Shown piece by piece: positions 1 to 13,100 of a stretch of 64,000 nucleotides of DNA (position 1 is its first letter; each line of letters begins with the position of its first letter). Below the pieces are notes generated by a model that saw only the letters and a program-made list of their open reading frames with translations, was not told where the DNA came from and did not search any database. The stretch is from the NCBI GenBank assembly GCA_027924645.1, contig BSBN01000763.1, positions 496,001 through 560,000 on the forward strand. The letters are read 5' to 3'. The translations under genes were made by a program, and so were the position numbers. Origin of the DNA: Cunninghamia lanceolata. Taxonomy: Eukaryota; Streptophyta; Pinopsida; Cupressales; Cupressaceae.

Positions 1-555
1 ATTAACTATCTCCGTCTGTCCATCAGTCTGGGGGTCGTAACTCGTGCTGGGGGTGAGCTCGGTCCCTGTCAACCTGAAAAGCTCCTGCCAAAAATTGCTA
101 AGGAACCTGCTATCCCTGTTGCTCACAATACTCCTAGGCAATCCGTGAAGTCGGAACACCTCTCAGAAGAATAAATCAGCAACCTGAGCTGCTGTATAAG
201 TGGCTGAAATGGCAAAGAAATGGGCAAACTTTGTCAACCTGTCAACCACCACAAAGATGCAGTCCCTGCCTTGGGCTTTCGGCAAGCCAGTAATGAAGTC
301 CATCGATATACAATCCCACTTCCTCTCGGGAATGGGTAAGGGCTGCAATAATCCTCCTGGGTAGGAGTGCTCATGTTTGTTCTGTTGGCATACTGGACAC
401 TCCCGCACATACTTCTGTACTTCTAACTTGAGGCCTTTCCAAGTAAACCTCTCTCTAACCTGCCTGTAGGTCTTGTAGAATCCTGGATGCCCAGCCATAG
501 GCAAGTCATGGAAAGCTCTCAAGATCTTCTGCTTCATAGCAGAAGCTGGCACCAA
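1..555 (-). pseudogene. Ty3/gypsy integrase relic
   Basis: The - strand translation shows an HHCC zinc-binding region (HDLPMAGHPG, then CPVCQ) followed by the catalytic core. The three acidic residues are visible in MDFITG, SNRDSRF and DGQTEIVN, the last ending near position 1. The frame is interrupted by an in-frame TGA at about 160-162, between LFF and EVFRLHG, and by a frameshift near 555 where it should join the RNase H frame. The C-terminal part, including any chromodomain, is outside the window. Confidence 0.9.
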
Positions 556-1258
556 AAAATCCTCCCCTTGTAAATGATCAAGTCATTTACAATAGTGTAC
601 CTGTCATCACGGTTAGTGCCATCCATAATCCCAGAGGCCCACTTATCCTTTGCATATTCTGCAGTGGTCATATCTCTCCAGTCCTCTACAATCTCTCCTA
701 AGGCACACAAGTGTGGTCTCTTGGATAAAGCGTCAGCAACTATATTCTTCTTCCCTTTGACAAAAACAATGTCGAAGTCATATGCTTGCAGCTTGCTGAC
801 CCACTTTTGCTGTCGGTCATTTAGGTCCTTCTGACTAAGGAAATGTTTCAAGCTATTGTGATCAGATTTAACAATGAATTTCCCTCCAACCAGATATTGC
901 TTGAATTTAGCCAATGCATGCATGATGGCTAACATCTCCTTATCGTAGATACTATAGCTCCTCTCAGGGCCCCTCAACTTTCGGCTCTCAAAAGCAACAG
1001 GGTGTTTGTCCTGCATCAACACTGCACCTATGCCTTCCCCAGAGGCATCACACTGAAGCTCAAACAGCTTCGAAAAATCAGGAATGGCCAAAACTGGACA
1101 AGTGCTCGTCACCTCCTTAAACTTGTCGAAACACTGCTGAGCACCATCTGACCAAACGGAAGCTCCCTTCCGTGTCAAATCTGTGAGTGGGGCTGCTTTC
1201 TGAGAAAATCCCTTTACAAACCTGCGGTAGAATCCACAAAGGCCAAAGAACCCCTTGA
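534..1258 (-). pseudogene. Ty3/gypsy RNase H relic
   Basis: The open frame 534-1178 carries the Ty3-type RNase H. Motifs seen include LQCDASGEGIGAVL (first catalytic Asp), YDKEMLAI (catalytic Glu) and VKSDHNSLKHFL (catalytic Asp). The tail includes VADALSKRP, the usual linker toward integrase. The frame continues upstream to the RT end and is separated from it by an in-frame stop at about 1258-1260. Confidence 0.88.
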
Positions 1259-1259
1259 G

Positions 1260-2923
1260 CTAAGAGAGATTCTTGGGTGGTGGCCAGTCAACTATAGCTC
1301 GGATCTTCTCCGGATCCACACGGACACCCTTTGCACTGATGATGTGTCCCAAATACAGCAACTCCGTCATGCCAAACTCGCATTTAGACATTTTTGCATA
1401 TAGGGACTCCTGCTCAAGTATACCCAACACAATATCCAGATGTCTCAAATGATCCTCCCAAGTCCTGTTGAATATGAGTATGTCATCGAAAAATATGAGT
1501 ACAAACTTCCGCAACTGTTCTCTGAAGACCTTATTCATACAAGACTGGAAAGTGGCAGGTGCATTGGTTAAGCCGAAAGGCATAACCAGAAATTCAAAGT
1601 GCCCATAGTGACACCTAAACGCTGTCTTCTCCACATCCTCCTCATGTACCCGAATTTGATGGTACCCTGACCTCAAGTCTATCTTGGAGAAGAAACATGC
1701 ACCATGCAGCTCGTCAATAAGCTCATCAATCCTGGGGATGGGGTACCTGTTCTTAATAGTCTTTTTGTTCAGTTCCCTGTAATCAATACACATCCTGAGT
1801 GTGCCATCCTTCTTTTTGACCAGAACAACAGAAGAAGCAAAAGGACTCTTACTAGGCCTGATGTGACCCATCTTGAGAAGCTCTTGAATAGCCTTCTCAA
1901 TCTCATCCTTGTATCTCTTAGGATGTCTGTAGGGAACGGTGATAACTGGTTTGGCCCCCTGCTCCATCTCTATAACATGCTCAAAACCCCTGTCTGGAGG
2001 TATATCACTAAACACTTTGGAGTGCTTAGTTAGTACTGACTGAATCTCCACTGGATAATCCTGTTTTTGCTGTTTCGGTGCCTCTGGCATCACAAGAATC
2101 TTAGCTACCCACTGCACCTGGTCATGCCGCAGTATCCTCTCCATCCTCCGAATGGACACTACTCTTAAACCCCCATCGGACATTCCCCTCAAAATATGTT
2201 TCTGACCATCTACTTCGAACTTCATCTCCATGGTCCTCAGGTTGAGGGAAAATTCACCTATCATGTGTAGCCACTTCATTCCTAGGACTACATCCATGTC
2301 ACCCATACTGACCACATAGTATTCGGCTTGGAACTCATAGTTATTTAACCTGATGGTTAAATTAGGGATCCTTCGTTTGCAAGTAATGACAAACCTGTCT
2401 GCAACTCTGACTTTGAATCCCTCGAACTCTTCTGTTTTGAGTCCCCTTCGTGCCACAACCCCTCATCAATGAAGTTGTGGGTGGCACCTGTATCTAGCAA
2501 AGTGGTCACTCTCTGTCCCTCCAATACTCCCCGTATTCTGAAGGAACCCTCTTTCTGAATAGCAGAGATATGTGCTGTCGGAATGTCCTCATCATGCACG
2601 TCCTGTACAATCTGCACCATATTCTCTACATCACTGCCCTCCCTATCACTCTGCTGCCCTGATTGCTCTGAAGCTGTCTCCTCAGTAGAATAATACTCCA
2701 ATTGTTTTGCTTGCCCCTTCATTGGGCACCTATGGTCAGGATCCCATGGTTTTTTGCATTTGAAGCATAGTCTCTTCCTCTTGTATTCATTCAATGCATC
2801 ATCATCTAATCGAGGCCCTGGTTTCCTCTGTGGGAAGGTGTCTCGTTGCAGAACTGGCATTTTGTCTCTTCGTGGAGGAAACGGTTTGGAGACAAACTGT
2901 TTCCTAGGCATAACAAACTCCAT
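1260..2923 (-). pseudogene. Ty3/gypsy protease and reverse transcriptase relic
   Basis: Two overlapping frames (2357-2923 and 1260-2456) together give a gag zinc knuckle (CFKCKKPWDPDHRC), an aspartic protease active site ([12 protein letters not shown]), and a reverse transcriptase with [37 protein letters not shown] and the catalytic FFDDILIF. The last is a Tyr-to-Phe variant of the usual YxDD box. A frameshift between the two frames falls just after the protease active site. The close similarity of the protease to that at 40009-40047 shows that this element and the 37290-47278 element belong to related lineages. Confidence 0.9.
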
Positions 2924-2924
2924 A

Positions 2925-4061
2925 CTACGTGCCTTCTTGATAGTCTCTTGAAGTGAAGGTGGATCAAATGCCTTAACTCAACCCTGAAGTGGTTCCATTA
3001 GTCCTTCCATGAACAGGACTACAAGTCTCCTGTCCGATATGCTGGGAACCATCATATTGATTCTCTAGAAATCTGAAATATATCCCTGACCCATACTACT
3101 TCAACTACGCCAGCTCTCTGAACTGCAACTCTGGGTCCTTGGTATCGAACCTCTCGATGAATCTATTAGTGAACTCATCGTATGTGGTGATAAGGCTGTG
3201 GCCCAAGTTGACCAACCCATGGTACCACCACTCATGTGCTAACCCATCTAAATGAATAGTGGCAAAGTTAAGTGCCTCATCCTCCGGCATTGGCTTAAGT
3301 GTCAGGTAGTTATCCAACTTCTGCACCCAAGCTCTGGCTGAAATCTTGCCACTTCCATCAAACCGGTCCATAGGGACTTTGCTCAATGCATGCTGGTAGT
3401 CCCGGTTAGTTCTGTTAGCTCTATGATCTCCTCGACCCATCATAAATCCCCTTTGTCTCTTCTGATTCATATATTGGTCGAATGTCAACATCTCTCTGAT
3501 GTTAGGAGCCAATGTCATGTACTCTGCATGCTGGATCTGAACATCATTCGTCATGGGAAGCTGAAACTCTGGTTCCTGCTGAACCACTGCCTCCTCTCTA
3601 TGCGGAAAAGTTGGTTGTAAGGGTCTAGTAACCGATCCTGGGGTAACCTTGGTGTTATTAATACCACTCTAACCTGCGTGTCCACTACCCTGTCCCGCAT
3701 GTCCACCACCTTGTCCTGCATATCCACTGCCCTGTCCTGCATGTCTGTGGTGACCCTCATTGGAGCCACTGATCTCACCTCCGGGTGTGGTATTGTTGTG
3801 AACTACTGGAATCCCTTGGCTAAACTTCCCAAGGAGCTGGGACATCATATCGAGCATAATATCGAACTTCCTCTCTACTTTGGCACCAGGACTCTCAGGT
3901 TGGTCAGCTCCTCTGTCCCCCATACTACCTGTTATGCTATCACTCTCGCTGGAAGAGTTCCTGTGCATACCCAATATACCTGAAACTGTTTCACCTTTTG
4001 GAACCTCTGGTGGATGCCAATGTGGAGTGGGTCTAGTATAGACTCTTCTTTCGTCACTCAT
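2925..4061 (-). pseudogene. Ty3/gypsy gag relic
   Basis: The likely start codon is at 4061, 35 bp downstream of the PBS. The N-terminal part is followed by a short Gly-Gln-rich repeat (HAGQGSG-type units, 3669-3760). The capsid-like part at 3105-3587 contains ARAWVQKLDNY and EWWYHGL, matched by [14 protein letters not shown] and DWWYNGL in the gag at 39038-39463. Frame changes near 3560-3680 and stops near 3104 break it. The zinc knuckle follows in the next frame. Confidence 0.85.
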
Positions 4062-4096
4062 ATAAACTGATCAACACAAGCTGGCAAGGTGCACCA

Positions 4097-4108
4097 GCTC
4101 TGATACCA
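4097..4108 (-). other. Primer-binding site (initiator-Met tRNA type)
   Basis: The - strand reads TGGTATCAGAGC, complementary to the 3' end of plant initiator tRNA-Met. It lies one base inside the LTR end. Confidence 0.88.
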
Positions 4109-4109
4109 C

Positions 4110-5387
4110 TGTAATAACTTGCCCCTGTTGTTCTTTTGATTTATCTTTTTTAATGATATTTTTTTTAGTTTTTTCTGTGATCTTTCAGAACTAGATAGAA
4201 GATGTAGAAGGGGGTTTTAGTTTTCTTGAAGTGTGTATGTCAAAATACAAGGAATATAGCATACAACTGAAAACCCAGAAAAACTATAACAGATATGAAT
4301 TAAATAATGATGACCCAGTTCATAGAATGGCATAAAATGAATAACCATCACATACCCATGTCAAAATAAGCATCTTCATATTTCTGCTGTTGACGGACCA
4401 GCAACATGACAATGGAGTTTTGCATTGAAGGTATCAGCAAATGCAAGGAAACAATCTACAACTATCAGCATAGACCCTTAGGTCAAAAACAACCACTAAG
4501 CAAGGAAGAACAGCCCCAATAAACTCCAAACGGCTGCTCCAAGAAATACGGCCAACATATGAAGTGGTACGGCCTACACATGAAGAGGTATGGCCAACAA
4601 AATGAAGTACGGCCAGCAATGAAGAAATGACAGTCCCAACCCTTCTCAAATCTGCAATACAATCCGTCACTAATACTCTTCCTCAGCTGCAACAAAACTG
4701 CAATAAGATATATCTTGTTATCTCCATCTCTGTCAATGGTGGTATCAAAATGAAGCTCAAATACAGCCACTGAGTATGGGTGCTCCAAAATCCCCTTGGG
4801 TGATTTTTCACCCCTGCGGAAGATAGCTACCAATAGTGGTTTCCGTCACCAAAAGCCCTGGCTGGAAGAAATCCCCCAAACCCTCATTTGCAAAGCAAAT
4901 AGAAGCATAAAATGTAATATCAAGAATGAATAACTTTTCCCACTCTTTGCCTTTTTATAACTCCACAAGTGGGTCGACCCATATGAGAGGGAAATGTTAT
5001 TTTTAAATTTGCTTTTTATTCCTCAAAGGGGCACCCAAATCCCTTAGTGACTTATTTTTGCATTTTTCCTTATTTCTCCAAAGTCACTGACATTAATTAA
5101 TTGAAGTCCAAATATAATAATAAAGTATAACTTACGGACTTTAATATGAAAGCCCAAACGGTCACAGAATCCCATGAGTTATAGACCGTTGGAAAGATCT
5201 CGGGGAAACGCTCCATCTCCAATAAAGAGTTTCCCAAAATAGCCAACTTCGCGACTTACTAAAAATAGTAAGTTCCAGCCAGAATGTCAGAAATTGAGCA
5301 AACGAACTCCTAGAGTTCCCTAACCACTTTTGGTTAGTCTACGGGAACCAAGTATAGACTAACTCACTAGAAAAAGGGGGCATTACA
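4110..5387 (-). repeat. 5' LTR of the left-edge Ty3/gypsy element
   Basis: On the - strand it starts TGTAATGCCCCC at 5387 and ends TTATTACA at 4110, for 1,278 bp. It is bounded by the PBS on one side and by a genomic repeat on the other. The terminal sequence resembles those of the LTRs at 37290 (TGTAATGTCCCC) and 33229 (TGTCATGCCCTC). Confidence 0.85.
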
Positions 5388-5993
5388 CCTAATGTTTGGA
5401 GACACTCCCATATGGGTCTTTGAGACAGGGATGTGTTTTCAATAGGGAGAAGAATACTAACAGTTAGGGTATTGGTCTCTTAGTAAATATAAATTCTGAA
5501 CGTTGTCTTGTCATTTACCTTTATACTGCATCATATAGAAATCATGGATATTTTTTGTTGTGGCAACAAGAGATTTATTTGTGTATGTTCAAATTCAATA
5601 GAGCCCCCCTACAAGCTCTACAATAAGAATACATATTACTTTAGTTCTTTCAGCTTTTGTCAATCACATATAACCACTTTAGGAAAACATAGTGTTATTT
5701 ATATGATATTTTTGAGAAACCTGTATAGGAAGTTTCCCAATTTTCAATAGATGCTTTTAGGAGATGTATAGAGACATGAAGAAACTTCATCTGAAGTTTC
5801 CTAATGTCTGGAGACATCCCCATATGGGTCTCTAAGACGGGGATGCACTTTCAATACAAGAGATGAATACTAACAGCTAGGGCATTAGTCTCTTGGTAAC
5901 TATAAATTCTAAACATTGTCTTGACATTTCCCTTAAAACTGCATCATGTAGAAATCAACACGTGTCAAGATATTTTTTGTTGTTGCAAAAAGA
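5388..5993 (+). repeat. Two-copy direct repeat, period about 412 bp
   Basis: A segment beginning CCTAATG, GGAGACA, CCCATATGGGTCT occurs at 5388-5570 and again at 5800-5993 with many point differences. It contains GCATCAT-TAGAAATCA and GATATTTTTTGTTGT in both copies. The first copy is cut at its left end by the gypsy LTR. I see no coding content. Confidence 0.7.
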
Positions 5994-7858
5994 GATTAAC
6001 TCAAAGAAGTAAGAGTATATTAACTCAAGCTACATTAACTCAAAGGGGTAAGAGCATTTTAAAGGGCAAGCAGCCAAAGCCCTTTCAATTAAATCATGGA
6101 CTGTTATAATACGTGAGAAGGGATCAAATATTAAGATGAGTAATGAAGGAATAAATAAAATCATTTTAAAAAGAAGTGCACTAGGGAGATGTGGTAGGAC
6201 ATATGAGTGCGAAGGGTACAAGAAGAAAAATATTACTGATAGGATTTTGGCAGCCTACACTACATCCTAATTGTGCCAAATGGGTCAATCTTGCAATACT
6301 TGTCAAAGAACAAGAAGACCCATGAAATCAATTCAGCCTCTAAATACGAGAATGGCACAAGAATTATTTGGAAGTTAAGAGTAAATTCTTTGTTAGACCT
6401 TCAAACATCTTTGTAGGAAAGGGCATTGTAGATATTTGTCAAGTGGGATCAAAATATTTAACAAAGTGGATGGAAGCTTTAGGGATTACTTGACAATATT
6501 TCATAAAACCACAAGACGCCTCATAAATGAACACACCATAACCAGATTCAAATGGCTACTAAATATAACTAGTGGTCAAAGGAGGCACTTCCTAAACAAG
6601 GTTATTAGGGAAATCTTGTAGATTCTAATGATTAAGGAGAGTGGATCCAAATTCCACAACCTATTTCCCATTGGTGAATGACAAAGCTAAAGCATCAATA
6701 AACATCATAAATATAATTTATAAAACGTATAGAATTTCAAAACAAGATGGGCTGGGAAATTGTCAGTCGTGCTATGGGCATAGAGAACATTTTAAAACAA
6801 TTACAAGGTTTACACTATTCCATTGAATGTATGGACAAGTAGTGGCACCAATGGAATATTTGGCACCAAGTTTAAGAGTTACAATGGAGAATTGATTAAA
6901 CTGCAGGACAAGATTTGTTTAAATTAAATAAATTAGATGAAAAATGGATTTTTAGCAAGATGGTAGAGAAGAAAGTATTGGCATGATAGGTACGTCAAGA
7001 AAATGAAATTTAAACAAGGTAAACTATTGCTAAAATACATTAGAAAATCAGTGCATAAGATAAATAAAAAATTAAAGGGAAAGGTCCTTACAAAATCATT
7101 GAAGTTTGTGATATTATATATTTATAAATTATAGATATTGTTATAAAATGTGAAACCTTACACTAAATTTTGATTAATACATCAATATTATACACGCTTA
7201 GATGTGAGGATGAATTTTGTTGCAATCAAATAGATAAAAATAACTAAAAAGGAAAAATAAAGTAAAGATGTGTTCACATGAACACTGTAACAAAGAGGGG
7301 GGAAGGGAAAAAGAAAAAACATGCAAGTAGAAGTGTGGATGAGTAGTAATGAGAATTCAATTTAGCACCATGTAGCTCCTTGGAGCAAAAAGTGTGAAAT
7401 CCAAACAACAAAAAGTATTTAATGAAGAAAGGTAGAATGGAAAAGGAGCCTATTGGTAGAGTTTTCAACAGGAAAAATGAAAGAGTAAAAACATGTCTAC
7501 AAATATACCGATTAGCACACTTTTGAATGATGCATCTCATTTTGTATTTGCATGTAGGAGTGGGGTGCCAATATGCACCATTTGCCACAATTTTGAACAC
7601 GATGTTGAAAATAAGATGAACGTATGCATTGGACACCACTTTTTTGAGCTCAATATACGGAACTATGAACGTATGCATTGGAGAGTAGGAGCAATAGTCT
7701 CGCAAGAGATGGAATAGAGGTGGAGTAGGTGTAGGAGGAGATGGAGGATCCAAAGGAGCTGGAGGAGTAGATTGGTAGTCCTACAGGAGGAGGAGGTAAG
7801 AAGGAGATGGAGGAGTGGTAGTTTTGCAAGGAGGCATTGGAGAAGTGGTAGTCCTGTA
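5994..7858. other. No recognised gene; AT-rich repeat-derived DNA
   Basis: I find no protein family, RNA gene or bounded element here. From about 7690 the sequence becomes purine-rich with imprecise repeats built on GGAGGAG and TGGTAGT. Confidence 0.5.
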
Positions 7859-8174
7859 GGAGTAATGGAGAAGGAAGGAAAGGAGATGAGAGCGATATCC
7901 CTGCAAGTTGCAATGTCAGAAAGTGGTATCCTCGTCGGTTGAATTGTAAGGCAATGGTGTCCTTGGTGGTAGAGTGTTAGTTAAAGCGGTATCCCCACGG
8001 TTTGAATGTAAGGGGAGGAGTAATGGAGAAGGAAGGAAAGGAGATGAGAGCAATATCCTCGCAAGTTGCAACGTAAGAAAGCGGTATCCTCACTAGTTGA
8101 ATTGTAAGGCAATAGTGTCCCTGGTGGTAGAGTGTTAGTTAAAGCGGTATCCCCACAGTTTGAATGTAAGGGGT
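7859..8174 (+). repeat. Tandem duplication, 2 x 158 bp
   Basis: Copy 1 is 7859-8016 and copy 2 is 8017-8174. Both begin GGAGTAATGGAGAAGG and end GTTTGAATGTAAGG, with only scattered substitutions. Each contains GCGGTATCC and CCCCAC blocks. The repeat is non-coding as far as can be seen. Confidence 0.85.
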
Positions 8175-8340
8175 GGGGGCCCTCGACTAAATAATCTAAA
8201 AACAATCCTAGCATTGTTGTGAATTTTTGTGAAAAGAAGTGTATGATGACTGATGTGAAGCAGAAAAAAATAGTTGCCCTAGGAATTGGGTAAGGTACTT
8301 TTACAAGCTAGTTGATCTTCTCATAGTTAATTTGCATGCC

Positions 8341-10130
8341 TTAGTTGTGGAGGACAAGAATAACATTTTGTGGCATGAGAGCTATAGACATCTTAATCTT
8401 CAATATTTAGTCAAATTGAGTATGAGAGCTATAGACATCTTAATCTTCAATATTTAGCCAAATTGAGTATAAGAGCTATAGATTTGGTATGGGTCATGGA
8501 TTGCCATGTATCCAAGAAAAAGAAGGATATATAATGGGGGTGAGTTCACTTCCAAGCAGTCTAAGGGCTATTGTGAGAAGCTATTTAGAGACAGTTGATA
8601 ACTCATACACCCCTCACCAAAATGGGGCAGCTGAGAGGAGAAACAAAAGTATCGTGAAGATGTATCAATGCATGATGCACAACAAAGGCATGCTATACAT
8701 ATACTAGGGAGAAGAAATGAACATGACGTATCTCCTAAATATAAGTCTGCGCAAAGCCTTGTAGGATGTCACACTTGAAGAATCTTGGTCCAGGCTCAAA
8801 CAAAGGTAATGTATTTTCACAGTTTTGGTTTAGTTGCATATGTTTTGGTTCTTGATAGCAAAAGGAGTAAACTAGAATTTAAGATATTTAGATATTTCTT
8901 TGCTAGGCATAGTGAAGAATACAGGCATATAAACATATTGATATGTCCACTAACATAGTCATAGTTAGTTGGGATGTTGATGTAAAAGAAACAAAATCTT
9001 TCTTTGAATGTAATCCTAACCAAGAGGCTTTAGTTCTTTTTGTAGTCCATCACAATCATTAGTGCATCAACCTTTGGTTGATATTTCTCTTGCACCACAA
9101 GTATATTTGAGATGTCGACTTTAGTTGACTTCAACTCCATATGTGGTTGCTTTGCCACATGAGTCTTAAGTCACACAATGGAGATCAAAGTGGTATTAAT
9201 CCACTATTTAGATATGCAGTAAGTTGACCTTCTTGCTCGACTCGACGAGCAAGGAAATAGATTGTTGGTTCATATGGGTGTTCATTTTGCTCTATCCTCT
9301 TACCTTTTCAAGGTGCTTGAACTACAATGGTATACATAAGTGAAAGGTCAACCTAATAGGAGGCTTCCATGCAGGTTGAATATGATGCCTTGATGAACAT
9401 ACTTGGGAGTTGGTCGAATTGCCTCAAGGAAAAACATCCTATTGGATGCAAATAGGTATACATGATCAAATGTAAAGCTGAAAGTACTTTGGACAAATAA
9501 AAGTTTTGTCTTGTTGCAAAATACTATTCCAATAGGAGGGATAGACTATGAGGAGAATTTTGCTTGTATGACATAGGTGGTCCCATTTTGATTTCTTTTC
9601 TTCATAGCAACCCAATTTAGTTGGAAGGTCTATTTGATGGACATGATGAGCATCTTCTTGAGTAGGGATTTGGATGAGGTATACATGGTGCAGCCTGAAA
9701 GATTTTAGGTACTTGGTAGTGATCATCTAGTTTTTCAATAAGCAGGCTTCACGAGCTTGGTACATAAAAATTGATCAACATCTTCAAGATTTTGGATTCA
9801 AACAAAGTCCTTTTGATATGAATATCTATGTCAAAAGTGATGGCAATGACATTATAATTCTCGTTGTCCATGTTGATGATCTTGCGATCACAAGTAGTGG
9901 GGCCAATAGATTGCAACACATGGAATCTTATCTATGTTCTACTTTTGACACAACTTATCTAAGCCTCGTATAGTATTCTTAGGAGTGAGTTCTGGAGACA
10001 TGGCCATTTCATTTTTAGGTCAAATATGCTACGAATCTTTTGGAACAATCTCGTATGGTTGATTGTAATTCTTTCCACTATGGAGGTTAGCAGTGTTTGA
10101 GCAATGTCATATTGAAGTAGATAGGCTTGA
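8341..10130 (+). pseudogene. Ty1/copia pol relic
   Basis: Fragments in the order expected for copia pol are recognisable in several frames. A GAG-pre-integrase segment (LWHESYRHLNLQYL near 8370, GLPCIQEKEG near 8498) comes first. The end of the integrase core (YTPHQNGAAERRNKSIVKM near 8604) follows. Reverse transcriptase pieces come next (DALMNIHTWELVELPQGK near 9390; QASRAWYIKIDQHLQDFGF near 9745; ILVVHVDDLAITSSG near 9860). Many stops and frameshifts are present and the conserved RNase H end is missing. No LTR could be matched to it with confidence. Confidence 0.88.
8374..8480 (+). repeat. 47-bp tandem repeat inside the copia relic
   Basis: GAGAGCTATAGACATCTTAA and the following bases recur at 8375 and 8422 with a partial third unit at 8469, a 47 bp period. 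The unit lies in the GAG-pre-integrase segment, so this is a local duplication within the dead element. Confidence 0.8.
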
Positions 10131-13100
10131 TGTCTTTAGAAGAGGATGAGATCCCTAGAAAGAGCAAGGAAGCCATGTAATGCATGTGGGAGTCAAGGCC
10201 TAGCCATTTGTGCACTAGGAGAGGTTGAGGATGGGACTAGAAGGTCGATGACTATAGAAAAAACTCTCACCCAACCGACTCTCTCTCCCCCCCTCTAGGC
10301 AAGGTAGCACCTTGACCGTGACCGAGATGAAACTTAGATGTTTGCATCCCTGACAAGTAGAGATGGTGAGCACATTGTGTGAGTTTTCAGTGGAGGAGGA
10401 GGTGAATGAGTTTTGTTCTTAGAAGTGTTGTGTTTAGTGTTCCTTGATGGTTTGGTGTCTAGTAAATAAGTGTTAAATTGTCAGGCAGCAATATAGTTGG
10501 AATTTTCCTTTAGGGGGTGATAAAATTATACTATTGCACATTCAATCAATAGCCATTGCAATGTTTGGGTTTTAAATATCCCATCTTTTAGTGGTCGTAC
10601 TTTTCAATTTAGTGGTGATCTTGTTGGGAAGGCTGAAGTTTCTTTTTTAATTTTGAGCTAGTGAGGCCATTACCTAAAACACACTTATGGTATGCATATT
10701 TAAAGTGTTTGCATATGCATTTTGTATGGTGGGTATGGTATTACGTTTTGATTGGTTGTAGCCATTATATTGTACACGTGTTTTATATTTATGTGGGAAA
10801 ATAGTTGTAGCCCCATTACTTTTGCACAGGAGGACTTATAATTTTCACAAAAGCTCGTGTTCCGAAACATAACATCTAGATCGACCTATCCGCCATCATC
10901 ACCATTTGCATCATCTTTATCCAATCTTCAAGTTCCTCTATGCCTTTATTGCTTTCCAAAAGTTCTATCCCATATTTGCTAAAACTGATCCTCATCTTCT
11001 TTCTCAATGATTTGTAATAGTTGATGTCATCACTTTCTGTATTAGTAATATGCCTTACGAACTTCAGAAGTATCTTCTTAAAAATTGCAATTGTTGGCCA
11101 AACTGCTGAAACCTTTTTCTTTGTGATAAATGTTGTGTATTGAGTCACAATGGTGTTAAGAGTGTGTTATGGCCTATTGTGTCATCATGCCCATGGTCTA
11201 CATATTAGCTAGGAGGATATATGTTGCATTAGTTAAAGTTTATTTTAGTATGTCTTTTGTGGTTCTCTTTGGTGTTTTTAGGGTTTTGTTTCTATTTGGT
11301 TATAAATGAAGTGAAAGCCCTAATCTTTGTATCCCATTTATCATTTTGAAATCAATCTAATGCAAAGAGCCACAATTAGCTCTATTTTTGTTTATAATCA
11401 GATTTGGTGGTGTGAACCCACTTGGGTGAGTAGGTGCTCCCCATTTTACTTAAAATAGTCAAATTTTTCATTTATATTGCCAAAATTGTGAGGGGTTGTT
11501 TATCCAAGAAACAATTCAAAGTTCATAACCGAGGATGAGCTAAAGGGTTTATTTATAAAGTTTTCCAATGACGTTCAAATTGATTCAGTCCTCAGAAAAA
11601 TGACTAAAAGAGTCAAGTCTGAAGCATCCAAAGCATTGAAGCATAATTTCCAAGGATGAGGAGGATAATGCCAACCCTTGGGGTTATTCTAATCTTGTTT
11701 GCCAAGATGGGGAAGAGAAAGAGGTAGAAATCACACAACATTCTTCTTTAACCTACAAATGAAGATTCATTGTATGATTTTGGAGGCACAAGAGAGGTCC
11801 ATACATGGCCAAGCAAACTTAGAATAGTCTTTAGGATGAAGAAGATGAAAACAAAAGATGACAAGCTAAATGTGGTCGTACAACATTTGGAAAATGCTTT
11901 GCATAAATGGATAGAAAATGGGTTTTTGCAAACCCTGATGGGGGCATTGCTGATTTTGTTGCTATTCTAATTAAGAAGGAAGATCTCAACTAGGATGGGC
12001 CAAATGATACCTAGTTCATGTACTTGCTTTCAAAAGATATATTGGGAAACATGAAAAAATTTCAAGTTTTGAAATCTGAGGCCACACTTTCTTTGAATTT
12101 GGTACAAAAGATTTGTATTTTCGATTTGTGAGTGTACATCCAAATAGAGGCAATTGTATTTGAGCCAGATTCCTTCGAAAGAGTTTTTTTTTGTAGCTAG
12201 AAGGGATGGAAAGTATATTGAAGCCCTTATCAGTTGCTACAAATGCAAATTCAGACTGATGTTCCTAAACTTCCATCTGCTTGATTTATCCAATAGCAAG
12301 ATTGGATCGATATACAATCAAATAAGTCAAATGTATTAAACTCTAAACTCGCTTCCTTTCTCCAGATGTGTCCAAGTTGGATTCCCCCTATAACCAGAAT
12401 GCATCTGACGTAACTTTACACAACTCACTCTTCTTCAACACGAATATTGACTCGGCCTATCTGATCAAATGAATTCTAAATCACCATTCCTTTTATGTCA
12501 ATAAATTTTTTATTTCTTGAAGATAAATCATCCAATTTTTTTCTGACTCAAACATTCCAACTAAACACTGACTCAGCTTCCAACTTTTACCAAACACTAA
12601 TTTGACTCGCCTTCTGGCTTTTGACTAATACTAGTAAGTTGATACAACTCTTTAGATGATGTTCAATCTATTCCTTGCTTCAGAACTCAATGCATTGGTT
12701 CACTGAGAATTCGACATCAATTGCAGCTTTAATTGGACCTCAAACTTTGCACCAATTTATGAATCAAGACTCAATAAACAGACTTGTGACCTTGTTGAGT
12801 TGATACTCTTGAACAAACTTATTACATTCAACATGACAAGGATGATCATGCTCATGTAATGGCATGACTGATCAGTGCATTCTTGTACATTCACTTTGTC
12901 GTATACTTGTATATTCATATATGTTGGTCACTACGTGACCCTTTGTCCAAAAGTTGAATGAACAATAATCTCAAAATTCCTAAAAAAACCATTCTCTCAC
13001 TAAGAAACTAACAAATCAATACCTTTTCAGAATACTCAAATAACCTTTCTTACAAATCTTTTGAGTGCCTTAATAACCCAGGCTTTAGCAATATGGACAT

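Larger units (their letters stand above)
1..5387 (-). mobile_element. Decayed Ty3/gypsy LTR retrotransposon, truncated by window edge
   Basis: Read on the - strand, the order is 5' LTR (4110-5387), PBS (4097-4108), gag, protease, reverse transcriptase, RNase H and integrase, ending inside the integrase at position 1. The integrase, zinc knuckle and protease motifs are those of plant Ty3/gypsy elements. Every domain is recognisable, but the reading frame is broken by stops and frameshifts, so this copy is not autonomous. The DNA to the right of the LTR begins CCTAATG. A second genomic copy of that sequence at 5800 is uninterrupted, so the element inserted into a pre-existing repeat and its TSD is probably CCTAA. 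The other LTR lies outside the window, so this cannot be tested here. Confidence 0.93.

Noticed and set aside
10511..10560. Possible copia 3' LTR start after a G-rich tract
   Set aside because: No matching LTR end or second LTR; the surrounding relic is too decayed to decide.
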